A stretch of DNA of 34,217 nucleotides, from positions 1 to 34,217 of the forward strand of contig JAHEYK010000012.1 in NCBI GenBank assembly GCA_023251625.1, given 5' to 3'. The notes beneath the pieces were generated by a model. That model had not been told where the DNA came from, searched no databases, and worked only from the letters and a program-made list of their open reading frames with translations. This DNA is from Bacteroidota bacterium (GTDB lineage: Bacteria > Bacteroidota > Bacteroidia > Palsa-948). This document shows positions 1 through 9,190 of the stretch, piece after piece (the first letter of the stretch is position 1; the number at the start of each line of letters is the position of its first letter). Both the position numbers and the translations under genes were made by a program.

Positions 1-498
1 ACCTAATAAATTTTTTGAATGATATAATTGTTTATAGGATTTAATACAAACAAATATCAACATGAAAATGCCTCCTATAAGGTGGAGTAAATGGGCAAAG
101 GAAATGATGTAGAGGAACTGGCCGGCAGGATTGCTTTGTTTGCCGGCAATAAAAATGCCCTGAGCCACCAATGCACCCCATGCCTTGAGCTGACAAACAA
201 TGAATACCAGCCCGAGAACAAGAGTAAGAGTCATCCCGATCTTTACACTTGTGTAATTATCTTTTTTAGCGGATTGAACAGCCCATGTCAAGGTGAGGCT
301 GCTAATCACGATGGAGGCAGTGCTTAAGAAAAAGACCTTGGGCAGACTGAACACCATCCATCCGGCATCTCCGCTGCGAACGAGGTAGGCACTGGTGAGC
401 CCGCCAAATATCATGCACATGGAAATGATGGCAAGATAGAGCATCGGTTTGGCCGATTTCTTTTTGATATCCTGTTGTTCTTCTGCTGAAATATTCAT
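1..498 (-). CDS. Cytochrome c oxidase / heme-copper oxidase subunit III family protein, 3' end truncated by the window edge
   Basis: Hand translation of the reverse strand from ATG at 498: MNISAEEQQDIKKKSAKPMLYLAIISMCMIFGGLTSAYLVRSGDAGWMMFSLPKVFF...WGALVAQGIFIAGKQSNPAGQFLYIISFAHLLHLIGGIFMLIFVCIKSYKQLYHSKNLLG, open to base 1. Adjacent to ctaB. Confidence 0.85.
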   Translation of the reverse strand, partial: MNISAEEQQDIKKKSAKPMLYLAIISMCMIFGGLTSAYLVRSGDAGWMVFSLPKVFFLSTASIVISSLTLTWAVQSAKKDNYTSVKIGMTLTLVLGLVFIVCQLKAWGALVAQGIFIAGKQSNPAGQFLYIISFAHLLHLIGGIFMLIFVCIKSYKQLYHSKNLLG

Positions 499-512
499 AT
501 TTTTTTATTAAG

Positions 513-540
513 AGACGAGGGACGAAGGTCGGGAGACGGG
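513..540. repeat. Degenerate heptanucleotide array, GGGACGA family (AGACGAG GGACGAA GGTCGGG AGACGGG)
   Basis: Period-7 spacing read directly; possibly decays through about 548. Confidence 0.6.
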
Positions 541-660
541 TGTTGGTTTCCCTTTTGTTTCGAGCGTTTGTATTGACTTTGTGGGCATTGCTATGATAGA
601 ATCAAGTTTTTGTATCCGATCTATTATCACTTTCCTCTCTTTTCCCGCGCTTTTTTTTCT

Positions 661-681
661 GTCCCTCGTCCTGCGTCCCCT
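661..681. repeat. Heptanucleotide array in inverted orientation (GTCCCTC GTCCTGC GTCCCCT)
   Basis: Reverse-complement family of 513-540; lies immediately 3' of the ctaB stop. Confidence 0.6.
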
Positions 682-682
682 T

Positions 683-1585
683 TTAACCAAATAATATTGC
701 TAGTTGAACAAAAGGTAAGTACGCGAATGATCCGAACATAACCTGCCGTGCTGATTTGATGGAACAGTCGCGGTATAATTTGATAGCCTGGTAAAAGAAA
801 AGCAGTCCGCATATCAGAATCGTAAGTGTAGCAAAGAATGCCCGTGTAATGCCAAAATAAACCGGCACCATACTCATCAGCAAAAGGAAAATGGTGTACA
901 TCACTATCTGGAAAGCGCTGGCTTTGTTTCGTTCACCGGAAGGAAGTAAGTGGAACCCGGCTTTTTTATAATCATCGTCCATCACCCAGGCAATGGCCCA
1001 AAAGTGAGGGAACTGCCAGATAAACTGAATGGCAAATAGCACAAGGCCTTCATAAGGAACATGCCCGAACCCATTCGTAGCCGCAATGGCTCCCAGCAGG
1101 GGAGGGAATGCGCCTGGAAATGCACCCACCAAAACAGCAAAGGCTGTCGTCTTTTTGAGGGGAGTATAAGCGCCTACGTAGAGAAGTATAGAAAGTGCAC
1201 TGAGCAGGGCACTAAGGGGATTCAGAAATATCCAGAGTATTGCGAGGCCAATTATTCCGATCGTTGATGCAAGAATAACTGCTTCCGGTATGCTCATTCT
1301 TTCCTGCGGAAGCGGTCGCATCATGGTGCGGTCCATGATCTTGTCGGTTTTTATTTCAATGATCTGGTTGAAGCCGTTTGCAGAACCCGTTACTAAAAAG
1401 CCCGCAAGCGTGAGCCAGGCGATTTTTGCCCAATCGGTATTCCCTTTTGTAACGATCATAAAACCCAACACGGCAGAAAACACCACGAGGCTTGCCAGGC
1501 GCAGTTTGATAAATGTTGCGTAATCAGCAAGTTTGCCTGGAGTATTAACTGAATCTGAAATAGAGGGAGCGGTTTTGCTTTGCAC
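683..1585 (-). CDS. ctaB: Protoheme IX farnesyltransferase (heme O synthase)
   Basis: 300 aa UbiA-type membrane prenyltransferase; NGFNQIIEIKTDKIMDRTMMRPLPQERMS motif; next to oxidase subunit III. Confidence 0.93.
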   Translation of the reverse strand: MQSKTAPSISDSVNTPGKLADYATFIKLRLASLVVFSAVLGFMIVTKGNTDWAKIAWLTLAGFLVTGSANGFNQIIEIKTDKIMDRTMMRPLPQERMSIPEAVILASTIGIIGLAILWIFLNPLSALLSALSILLYVGAYTPLKKTTAFAVLVGAFPGAFPPLLGAIAATNGFGHVPYEGLVLFAIQFIWQFPHFWAIAWVMDDDYKKAGFHLLPSGERNKASAFQIVMYTIFLLLMSMVPVYFGITRAFFATLTILICGLLFFYQAIKLYRDCSIKSARQVMFGSFAYLPFVQLAILFG

Positions 1586-1664
1586 AACGTTAATTTAACG
1601 AAGGCGAATATACAAACTAAAGCAAAACGTTTACCTGATAAATGTCAGTTATTCGGGCGCCTGT

Positions 1665-2492
1665 TCAATGCTTTTGTTGGGTGCCCTGATTCTTCAAAAC
1701 CTCTATTACTTTGTTCCAGTCCAGCTCGATCTTTTTTTCTGCAAACCCGGGTTTTACATGGTATTCAAGCGAGGCTTTGATGCGGGAGTTGTTGTTGGGG
1801 TGGGTCATTAATATCTCAATGTGCTCATTATATTCTCCGTATTGATCGCTCAGTTTTCTGAAAAAAGTTGCCAGCGCTTTGGGATTTACATTGGAATTTT
1901 CCATCAGGTGGAATGAAAAATCATCAGCTTCTTTTTCCTGTTTTCTGTCAAAAACTGTTGAAGTTGCCGTTCTGCCGATCTCGGAGATCATAATATTGTC
2001 ATTGCCCCCAAGTACGGAAAAGATCAGTGAAATGCCCAGCTCTTTTACAAGTTTATCTATTACATGGCGTTTTTCGGCATGGCCTATTTCGTGTGAGAGT
2101 ACTGCGCATAATTGTTCAGGACTGTCACAAAATTCAATGAGCCCACTATAAATAAAAATATTTCCTCCGGGCAATGTGAAGGCGTTGATCTGGTCGCTCT
2201 TGATGATACGGAAGTTGTATTCAAAATCAGTTTTGCCGATATTCGTTACCAGTAAATGCGTTACCACCCTGAGGGCAGAATCAATTTTTGGATCGTGGAT
2301 GATGGTAATGGTAGGATCTTTGAGGATGGAATAATCAACAATGAGCTTACCTAATTTTTCTTCGTTCTCTACTGACATCGTTATGTCAGGTGTGGAAAAA
2401 AAATTACTCCACGGAACAAATGTGAAGACTGCCCAGCATCCAACAAAGATCGTCAGCAGAATAGTAAGATCCCTGTAAAGCGATTTTCTCAT
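1665..2492 (-). CDS. M48-family metalloprotease, membrane-anchored
   Basis: LCAVLSHEIGHAEKRH zinc motif, N-terminal TM segment, EKEADDFSF downstream motif. Confidence 0.9.
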   Translation of the reverse strand: MRKSLYRDLTILLTIFVGCWAVFTFVPWSNFFSTPDITMSVENEEKLGKLIVDYSILKDPTITIIHDPKIDSALRVVTHLLVTNIGKTDFEYNFRIIKSDQINAFTLPGGNIFIYSGLIEFCDSPEQLCAVLSHEIGHAEKRHVIDKLVKELGISLIFSVLGGNDNIMISEIGRTATSTVFDRKQEKEADDFSFHLMENSNVNPKALATFFRKLSDQYGEYNEHIEILMTHPNNNSRIKASLEYHVKPGFAEKKIELDWNKVIEVLKNQGTQQKH

Positions 2493-3004
2493 TAGAACTT
2501 TGGCGGTAAATTCTTCTGTTGATCCGTTTCGCTTGCTTCATCTGTGCGGATCTTAAAAACAGAATGGTAGGATATTTTTCCGAAGAGTAAGAGGTAATAC
2601 ATCTTTCCCCCATGTGCTTTTACGGCACCTATGATGCCGAAAATAAAATAGAGAAGGTTGGCAATTAAAACTGCCACTAAATATCCTTTATAAATGTTGG
2701 TGAAGTCCCATTCATCGGAGATCGCTATGCGAAATCCCCAGAAAACGGCAACTGCGTTCATGAGCGTGGTGGGTATTTGGGAGATCAGCGCCTGATGTGT
2801 GTGAAAGCGAACAAAGCGCGATGCTTTTTTATTTACAAAATAATAAATAACCGCAGCAATAAGGTTAATGATAGGAAGAGGTAAGCCGGCGCCCAGGGCG
2901 GCAAACATCATCAGGTATGCACCCATTGCATCTTCCTTGTCCCGCTGAGGGATCTCTGCAGGCTGAGGCAATGGGTGATATCCTGTTTCTGAATTTGTAT
3001 CCAT
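2492..3004 (-). CDS. Small multi-TM protein, DUF4870-like
   Basis: 170 aa with several hydrophobic segments and FVRFHTHQALI-type motif; stop/start overlap with the downstream M48 gene. Confidence 0.65.
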   Translation of the reverse strand: MDTNSETGYHPLPQPAEIPQRDKEDAMGAYLMMFAALGAGLPLPIINLIAAVIYYFVNKKASRFVRFHTHQALISQIPTTLMNAVAVFWGFRIAISDEWDFTNIYKGYLVAVLIANLLYFIFGIIGAVKAHGGKMYYLLLFGKISYHSVFKIRTDEASETDQQKNLPPKF

Positions 3005-3592
3005 TTATTCTTTTCCCGAGAAAGGAGGATAAGTATCAGTCATGAACATATAATATGCATTTACACGAATTCCCCAGCGTAACGTTCCTACCTGAAATGC
3101 ATGCCAGCTCTGTGGGTATTTTCCGGTGAACAAAACAACCCACCAGCCAAGGAAACGCATGAAAGCCGCTGCGATGGTTCTGAACAGAAGGATAAAGCCA
3201 TGTGGGAGCAGAATGTAAAAAAATCCAAAGAATGCACGCGCAAGAAGAAGTCCTCTGCTTGAACTTTCGGGATAATCCATTTCAAAACTTGTTTTGTCGT
3301 CAGTTCCGGATGGGAAAAAGGCCGGATAACCATCCGATAAGTTCATGTTGCGGGCATTCAGGCGAACACTCCATCGGATCATCTTAACCTGATACTCAAA
3401 AAAGCTTTGCGGGTATTTGCCGGTAAAAAGGATTACCCACCATGCGATGAATGAAAGGATCCCTGCCCAGATCTGGCAAAAGGCCATTAAAAAAATGTGA
3501 GGCAGCAAAATGTAAAAAGCTCCGAAAAAAGACCTTAAAAGCAATTCACCTCGTGAATAGCTTTCCTGATGCTGAATTGTAAGTTTGATCAT
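3005..3592 (-). CDS. DUF4389-like membrane protein with two tandem domains
   Basis: Internal duplication: SRGELLLRSFFGAFYILLPH...WWVILFTGKYPQSFFEYQVKMIRW and SRGLLLARAFFGFFYILLPH...WWVVLFTGKYPQSWHAFQVGTLRW. Start at Met15 of the supplied ORF (3634) preferred. Confidence 0.75.
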   Translation of the reverse strand: MIKLTIQHQESYSRGELLLRSFFGAFYILLPHIFLMAFCQIWAGILSFIAWWVILFTGKYPQSFFEYQVKMIRWSVRLNARNMNLSDGYPAFFPSGTDDKTSFEMDYPESSSRGLLLARAFFGFFYILLPHGFILLFRTIAAAFMRFLGWWVVLFTGKYPQSWHAFQVGTLRWGIRVNAYYMFMTDTYPPFSGKE

Positions 3593-3784
3593 TTGGTATT
3601 GGTATTGGGGGTTTATTAAGGCAAAGCAAAACAAAATTGAGGAGGAAAGCGAGGGAGCTTATAAATGAGTTATTAACATCATTTTTCTTTCAAATACTCC
3701 TGTTCCCCAAGTGAATCCTTGAAAACAATATCTTTGAAAGCATACTAAAATGAATGAGCCAGCGTTTATATTAAAAGCTATCGT

Positions 3785-4351
3785 ATGAAGTCATTTGTTT
3801 ATGTTTTACTTCTGTGTTTCAACGGCCTGAATATCCGGGCCCAGGAAACCAATAACAGGCATAAAGATTATATTGAAATTGGATATACAGGAGGACTTTA
3901 TTCCGGTGCAGGAACCGGAGGAGTTTACGGTGCTGCGGGTTTCTTTTTTAAGTCTTTTGGAAAAGCGAGCGCCATAGATTTCCGCGCCAAAGAGATTTAC
4001 ATCAGTAAACCTGAAAGAGAAAGTGGAGCACTCAGTCTTACGTATAGATTATTTTTGACTAAAGGATATTATCTGGGAGCAGGCTTTGCTCACAATCACG
4101 AAGTGCCATTTGATAAATACAAAGAAGATATTGTGGGGTCTTCCATCGGAAACGGTAAGTCTATTATTCACCGAACAGGTCTTGCTGCAGAAACGGGGTA
4201 TGATTTCGGATCATTCATCAAAAAAGGCTGGCTGGGAATTTATCCGCATGTGAATCTAAGTATAGTTTATTTGGTGCTTGACAAGGAACCCAATCCCTTG
4301 GTAACACTAAGTGTCGGTTTCCGTTTTGGATTTAGGGAAAATAAGGAATGA
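3785..4351 (+). CDS. Hypothetical secreted / outer-membrane beta-barrel-like protein
   Basis: Signal peptide (MKSFVYVLLLCFNGLNIRAQ), alternating aromatic/Gly pattern ending VTLSVGFRFGF; TATCTTTG upstream at 3729-3736. Confidence 0.6.
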   Translation: MKSFVYVLLLCFNGLNIRAQETNNRHKDYIEIGYTGGLYSGAGTGGVYGAAGFFFKSFGKASAIDFRAKEIYISKPERESGALSLTYRLFLTKGYYLGAGFAHNHEVPFDKYKEDIVGSSIGNGKSIIHRTGLAAETGYDFGSFIKKGWLGIYPHVNLSIVYLVLDKEPNPLVTLSVGFRFGFRENKE

Positions 4352-4401
4352 ATTTTGCCCGTAGGATTATCAAAACCGCAAGCTCAAAACCCAATAACTT
4401 T

Positions 4402-5109
4402 CTATCCTCTCTTCTTTTTAGGAGTGGGAGGAGGTGCCTCTGGCTGAGGGGTAACAACCCTTTGTTGTATCGGTGTAGCAGGTGGTGCCTGTTCCCGTGG
4501 ACTTTGGTTGTTCTTCAGACGTTCTAATGTAGCAGTATGTTTTTTGTGTATACCTGCAATCAGGTCTAACACACCGCAGGCGAACAGCAGTGCACCCCAA
4601 AAAGCACTCAGCTCAAGAAATATGGCAAAACCCAGACCCATTGCAATTGCTCCCCAAACTATTAAACCGGTGCCTGCAGAAGCTGCACGGGCACCTTTTT
4701 GTCTTTGAGAAGCTTTACTATTAGAAATAACATTGATAATATGCGGTGCCTGTAATATGTTTTTAAAAGGGGCAACATTCAGTAGTTTTTTAGAATGTTC
4801 TTCTGCGTTAATATTTTTGCTGTTTGGCAGAGCGATCAACGCTTCTTGTTCAGACGGAGGATTATTTTGTGCAAACAAGGTATTGCTTTCGACCTGATTG
4901 TTTTCTTCTTTTAGTAAAGGTGTAACAGGAATTGCCGGAGCATTAGTTGTTTGCTCAGAATTATTACCCCGATCGTTCGCAGATACATCCGTGCTGTGTT
5001 TTGAATGGGGGAAGTCATAGTATTTTCTTGCACTGAAATCAGGATGTGTTGCACATCCCGTCAGAATGAATAACAAAACGGGAAATAAGAGAGAGTATAT
5101 ATTTTTCAT
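4402..5109 (-). CDS. Putative lipoprotein, Pro-rich C-terminus
   Basis: Lipobox LFILTGCATHPD; hydrophobic hairpin; tail QPEAPPPTPKKKRG. Confidence 0.7.
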   Translation of the reverse strand: MKNIYSLLFPVLLFILTGCATHPDFSARKYYDFPHSKHSTDVSANDRGNNSEQTTNAPAIPVTPLLKEENNQVESNTLFAQNNPPSEQEALIALPNSKNINAEEHSKKLLNVAPFKNILQAPHIINVISNSKASQRQKGARAASAGTGLIVWGAIAMGLGFAIFLELSAFWGALLFACGVLDLIAGIHKKHTATLERLKNNQSPREQAPPATPIQQRVVTPQPEAPPPTPKKKRG

Positions 5110-5127
5110 AAATATTTTTTCTGAAAA

Positions 5128-5565
5128 TTAATTTTTGGATAAATAGGTTGCCAGATGTGCTAAGCCCCAGGTAAGGGTAAATTTTCCATCTTCATCATAC
5201 TCGGAGAATATCTCATAGGTTTTATTCCAGTATTCTCCTCTTTCCTGAGCGCATGGAATGCAGATATAATCTTCAAAGCCGGATACATTGTTTTTGTAAA
5301 CACACAAAAAGGCAAATGGCTTTGTTTCTGTATCGCGGTAGATCGCCTTGAAGGTCATCGTGCGCATCGCCAGGTTTACGGTGACATTTACGGTAGTAAC
5401 TTCTTTAAGAGAATATCCTCTTTTGGGTTCAAGCCCTGCTTCCAGCTGTATTTTTATTCCTTTGGTGATATAATTATATTCTTCCAGGGTCATTTCCTGC
5501 GCAAATACGGAATGCACATTAGAAATAAGGAGGATCAATAGCGCTGCTTTAATTATATGCTTCAT
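5128..5565 (-). CDS. Hypothetical secreted protein
   Basis: Signal peptide MKHIIKAALLILLISNVHSVFAQ; downstream genes in the same orientation. Confidence 0.6.
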   Translation of the reverse strand: MKHIIKAALLILLISNVHSVFAQEMTLEEYNYITKGIKIQLEAGLEPKRGYSLKEVTTVNVTVNLAMRTMTFKAIYRDTETKPFAFLCVYKNNVSGFEDYICIPCAQERGEYWNKTYEIFSEYDEDGKFTLTWGLAHLATYLSKN

Positions 5566-5599
5566 AATATTTTTTTAAAAAGGCTGTTAAAAATTATTT

Positions 5600-6130
5600 T
5601 TATTTTTTGAATTTTCGAACTTCATTTTTAGGGCTATCAGAGTAAAATAGGGTGCCTGTAATCCTGATTTTACTTCCGCCTTTGCATGTGTAGGTTGTAT
5701 CAATTTTAATAGGCTCATTTGTGCGCCTGTAGGTTGTAAGCCATGCACTTGAAGTGCTGAAATGCAGGTCAAAGGTTCTGGTTGAGCCAGATAACCCGTC
5801 TTCAAGAACACCTTGCGTGAACATGTTCCAATCTTCTCCGGCATTTGCATATAATGTATAATTCGCATTTGTCCATGTCCAGGTTTGCGACCCATTACTA
5901 ATAGCAGCAGTGAACTGATAAGTGCCAGGACTGCAGGGGCCATAATGTGTGCCATTTAACAGGCCACCGTATGGGAATCCATAATTATTATCATCATAGC
6001 CGGTGAAATAATACCCTCCGGAAGGTGGTTGTACACCAAAATAGATATCCCCATCAACTCCTTTCTGACAAGAGTTAAACAGAGTGGTTGCAAGTATTGC
6101 AATGATCAATAAGAAATACTTCTTTTTCAT
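5600..6130 (-). CDS. Hypothetical lipoprotein
   Basis: MKKKYFLLIIAILATTLFNSCQKGVDG lipobox-like start; preferred over the overlapping ORF 5587-5955, which lacks a signal. Confidence 0.65.
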   Translation of the reverse strand: MKKKYFLLIIAILATTLFNSCQKGVDGDIYFGVQPPSGGYYFTGYDDNNYGFPYGGLLNGTHYGPCSPGTYQFTAAISNGSQTWTWTNANYTLYANAGEDWNMFTQGVLEDGLSGSTRTFDLHFSTSSAWLTTYRRTNEPIKIDTTYTCKGGSKIRITGTLFYSDSPKNEVRKFKK

Positions 6131-6256
6131 ACGTATGAGGTTATAAATTATTAATACTAATAATAGATGGATGACTTCATAGACAAGGTCTCAATAATAA
6201 CAGGGTTAAGAGCATGCAAATATAGGTAATAATTAGCTGCGGGTTGAGAAGCAAAC

Positions 6257-7861
6257 TTAAAAATCTGCATAACGATTCATGAAACCCGTTTTTATGCCGA
6301 TGAAAAAGAAAGTGGAGCTTGTGGATGAAAAGGAATTGCTTTCCTGCCTTAATGCAATGCCTGCTTCAGCAAGAAGATCGGAAGATGGAAGTAAATAATA
6401 GGAGCACTTTAATTGCATGTAACGCAAATTAGTTTTTATACCTTGTCCTGTATAATTTCCATATTCATTCTGGTGTGTTATGTAAGGCTGAAAAATATTA
6501 CTGCCCATATTCTTACCGCCAGAATCTTTACCGCAGAGGGCATACATGAACTCAGCTTCGAACATCCATTTTTTGTGTCGATAGTTTAAGAAAGTGACCG
6601 ATTCTTCAAAGTTGGATCCCAGCGGGTGAGCAAGGGGTTGATTATAGTTCGCATAATTTTGCTGAACGCTTCCGTGAGAATAGGTGAATGGGCGGACCAC
6701 ATTCACTTCTGTCTGAAAGCTCAGATTATCGATCTTGAAAAGGTCAAAACTTTTGAAGCCAAGCTGCCACCCGTATTTATTGCCCCACCAGCCCCAGTTT
6801 CCGGTAGAGGAAGAATTGATCGAATGTTTAATATCTTCCTTCACGGCACTGAGTAAAAATTCATCGAGCAGTAATTGTCCGTAGAGCTGTTGTTTCTTGA
6901 ACAATTTTTCTTTGAAAGAAAATCCAATAAGAACATTGTCGGATGAACCCAGGGAATATTCTACCGGACGGTAAAAAATGATCGGGTTCAGATAATTAAC
7001 ATCAAAACTTCTTGTGCGATTTGAATCGGAACCTTGCCATACAACGGATTCAAAAAGTCCGATATTCAGGCGTTTGCTTACATTCCAGCTCAAGTAATGG
7101 AAGCTTGCAAATTTATCTTTGAAATCACTTTTTAGATTGGAGGGTGTAGTAACATCTTTCATCCAGGTGAATAAGTTGGTGTACTGAAATTTCCAAACCG
7201 TGGTAGTGATCTTCAGGTATGGAAATGAGTTGGAAACATCGCTCAGGAAAAGTGAGCGGTAGCCGTCTCCCCAGAAATGTTTTCCTTTTCCGGCTTGAAA
7301 ATTAAATATTCTGTTAGGGGAATACGAAAGGTAGCCGGAGTAATATTGATACGAATAGCCATTTTTAGAAGAATAGGCTGATCCCATACCGGGAATAACA
7401 TGAGAACTGCTGATGAAGGTATCCAGATAGCTAGGAAAGGAAGTATTTCCTGCTATGAAAGTTGAGTTTAAAGAAAGCTTATTCTTGAAATGTCCTTCTA
7501 AAGTTAATCCTCCATCCAAAAGAAATTTGCTTTTATTTTTTGTTGAACGTTCATACCCTCCTTCAGCGGAGCCAATGCCGCTAATCGTTAAAATATTGTC
7601 TTTGTCGTGTGTGTTTGCTTTTGAAGGAAGGGTATCTGTCCGGCGAGTCATACTTCGCTTTATAGAATCACTCATCGTTTCAACCCCCTTTGAGTTAATG
7701 AATGGTTTGATCGATGTATGAATACTGCAATCTTTGTTATTGAAATATTTTTCATACTGGAGAATTTTTTCTCTATATAAAGGTATATTCTGATTGGATT
7801 GGGAGGAAGCAAGAAGAGGCAATAGGCAGTAGGCAATGGGCAACAAAGCCAAAATTCTCAT
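6257..7861 (-). CDS. Outer-membrane beta-barrel protein, RemB / Wzi-like family (paralog 1)
   Basis: Shares GKGKHFWGDGYRSLFLSDVSNSFPYLKITTT-WKFQYTNLF and YNQPLAHPLGSNF with the 9191-10825 protein; signal peptide MRILALLPIAYCLLPLLASSQ. Confidence 0.65.
   Translation of the reverse strand: MRILALLPIAYCLLPLLASSQSNQNIPLYREKILQYEKYFNNKDCSIHTSIKPFINSKGVETMSDSIKRSMTRRTDTLPSKANTHDKDNILTISGIGSAEGGYERSTKNKSKFLLDGGLTLEGHFKNKLSLNSTFIAGNTSFPSYLDTFISSSHVIPGMGSAYSSKNGYSYQYYSGYLSYSPNRIFNFQAGKGKHFWGDGYRSLFLSDVSNSFPYLKITTTVWKFQYTNLFTWMKDVTTPSNLKSDFKDKFASFHYLSWNVSKRLNIGLFESVVWQGSDSNRTRSFDVNYLNPIIFYRPVEYSLGSSDNVLIGFSFKEKLFKKQQLYGQLLLDEFLLSAVKEDIKHSINSSSTGNWGWWGNKYGWQLGFKSFDLFKIDNLSFQTEVNVVRPFTYSHGSVQQNYANYNQPLAHPLGSNFEESVTFLNYRHKKWMFEAEFMYALCGKDSGGKNMGSNIFQPYITHQNEYGNYTGQGIKTNLRYMQLKCSYYLLPSSDLLAEAGIALRQESNSFSSTSSTFFFIGIKTGFMNRYADF
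7818..7845. repeat. Heptanucleotide array (GGCAATA GGCAGTA GGCAATG GGCAACA; coding strand TAYTGCC family)
   Basis: Four period-7 units inside the signal peptide of the 6257-7861 CDS, encoding LLPIAYCLLP. Confidence 0.8.
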
Positions 7862-7893
7862 TCGTAATATTAGTAAAGATTCGTTATTGGTAA

Positions 7894-9105
7894 CTAGAAA
7901 TCTTCTTCGTGGAGCAGCTTTTTCTTTGCTTCGGGGCTCACTTTACTGTGGCCGTTTCCGTTCGATCCGTTCTTTGGATTTTGTTTGGAAGGATTTTTCT
8001 TTTTAAAGAAAAAGGGAAATTGTGCCAGTCCGATCGCAATTGAAAAAATAAGAATGAAGGAGGCTGTTGGAGACATGCCCCTGAAAAGCACGGCAAGCAG
8101 GATCATCAAAATGGTTGTTCCGTAAAGCGTCAGTGATACACCTTTGTGCCCCATGCCGGTATCTAAAAGTGCGTGATGAATGTGATTCCGGTCGGCTTCA
8201 AAAGGAGAAACGCCTTTGATCGTTCTGTAAACAAAGATCCGCAACGTGTCAATAAGCGGGTAGGAGAGTACCGCCATCACAAATATGGGGCGTTGTATCT
8301 CCGAAATAATGGTTGTGCTGACGTCAGCACTCGGAGTCTCAATTGTTTTTATGGCAAGCACCGAGAGCATGAGCCCGATCAATGTGGAGCCTGAGTCTCC
8401 CATGAAAATACTGGCGGGAGAAAAATTAAAGAACAAAAATGCAAACAAAGAGCCGGCTAATGAAAATGAAAGGAGGGACATCACAATATCATGTGCCACG
8501 TAGAACCAAACTCCGAACACCATGGATGCGATAAAGCCGATCCCGGCAGCAAGTCCGTCAGTTCCATCAACAAAATTGAACGCATTGATGATGACTATGA
8601 TGGCAAAAAGGGAGATAAAAATACTCGACCAAAAAGGAATTTCATCCACCGTGAAAATTCCGTGCATGCTTTTTATCCGAATGTCTGCCATGAGCACGAT
8701 GATGAGTGCCACCAGAATATGAGCAGCCAGTCTTTTTATCGGAGAAGTGCCGATGATATCATCTTTCACGCCTACAAAAAATAAGATGAGAACCGTTGCA
8801 AGGATGTATTTGAAATCGTTCAATGCCGATTTGGTTACTTCCAGCGTAAGCGCATTTTTCAGGTAGCTGGAGCTTCCCACATCAATGTCGAGCAAGTTAT
8901 CGGAAGGGAACCAAAGTACGAATGCAAAAAAAGTGCCCGCAAAAATAATAATGCCCCCAACGGTTGGGATGACGCGCTTATGAAGCTTGCGTTCTTCGGT
9001 GGGTTCATCAAAAAGGCGTTTCAATACCGCCACTTTAATAAGTGAAGGTGTTGAAAGCAAAACAACTCCGAAGGCAGTTAAAAAGGTAAGTAAAACTAAG
9101 TCCAT
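7894..9105 (-). CDS. UDP-GlcNAc:undecaprenyl-phosphate GlcNAc-1-phosphate transferase family (WecA/TagO, MraY superfamily)
   Basis: Multi-TM protein with NAFNFVDGTDGLAAGIG, FMGDSGSTLIG and DRNHIHHALLDTGMGH motifs. Confidence 0.92.
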   Translation of the reverse strand: MDLVLLTFLTAFGVVLLSTPSLIKVAVLKRLFDEPTEERKLHKRVIPTVGGIIIFAGTFFAFVLWFPSDNLLDIDVGSSSYLKNALTLEVTKSALNDFKYILATVLILFFVGVKDDIIGTSPIKRLAAHILVALIIVLMADIRIKSMHGIFTVDEIPFWSSIFISLFAIIVIINAFNFVDGTDGLAAGIGFIASMVFGVWFYVAHDIVMSLLSFSLAGSLFAFLFFNFSPASIFMGDSGSTLIGLMLSVLAIKTIETPSADVSTTIISEIQRPIFVMAVLSYPLIDTLRIFVYRTIKGVSPFEADRNHIHHALLDTGMGHKGVSLTLYGTTILMILLAVLFRGMSPTASFILIFSIAIGLAQFPFFFKKKNPSKQNPKNGSNGNGHSKVSPEAKKKLLHEEDF

Positions 9106-9190
9106 TAGCTGGTTCTTACACCAAATTTACGGAAAATGAAGAAGAAGGTTACAAGGAATTTCGATTCTTGAAAATCAGTGAAATTCGTGC

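Noticed and set aside
91-327. Plus-strand ORF of 78 aa
   Set aside because: Antisense to the partial oxidase subunit III CDS, which has a convincing translation.
508-690. 60-aa minus ORF MVKRGRRTRDRKK...
   Set aside because: Spans the GGGACGA heptamer arrays; Arg-rich sequence is explained by the repeats and it overlaps the ctaB 3' end.
5587-5955. 122-aa ORF overlapping the 5600-6130 lipoprotein
   Set aside because: Alternative frame without a signal or recognisable domain; the 176-aa frame has a lipobox.
9141-9187. GAATTTCGATTCTTGAAAATCAGTGAAATTCGTG imperfect inverted / short direct repeat
   Set aside because: Too short and degenerate to support as an element from one copy.
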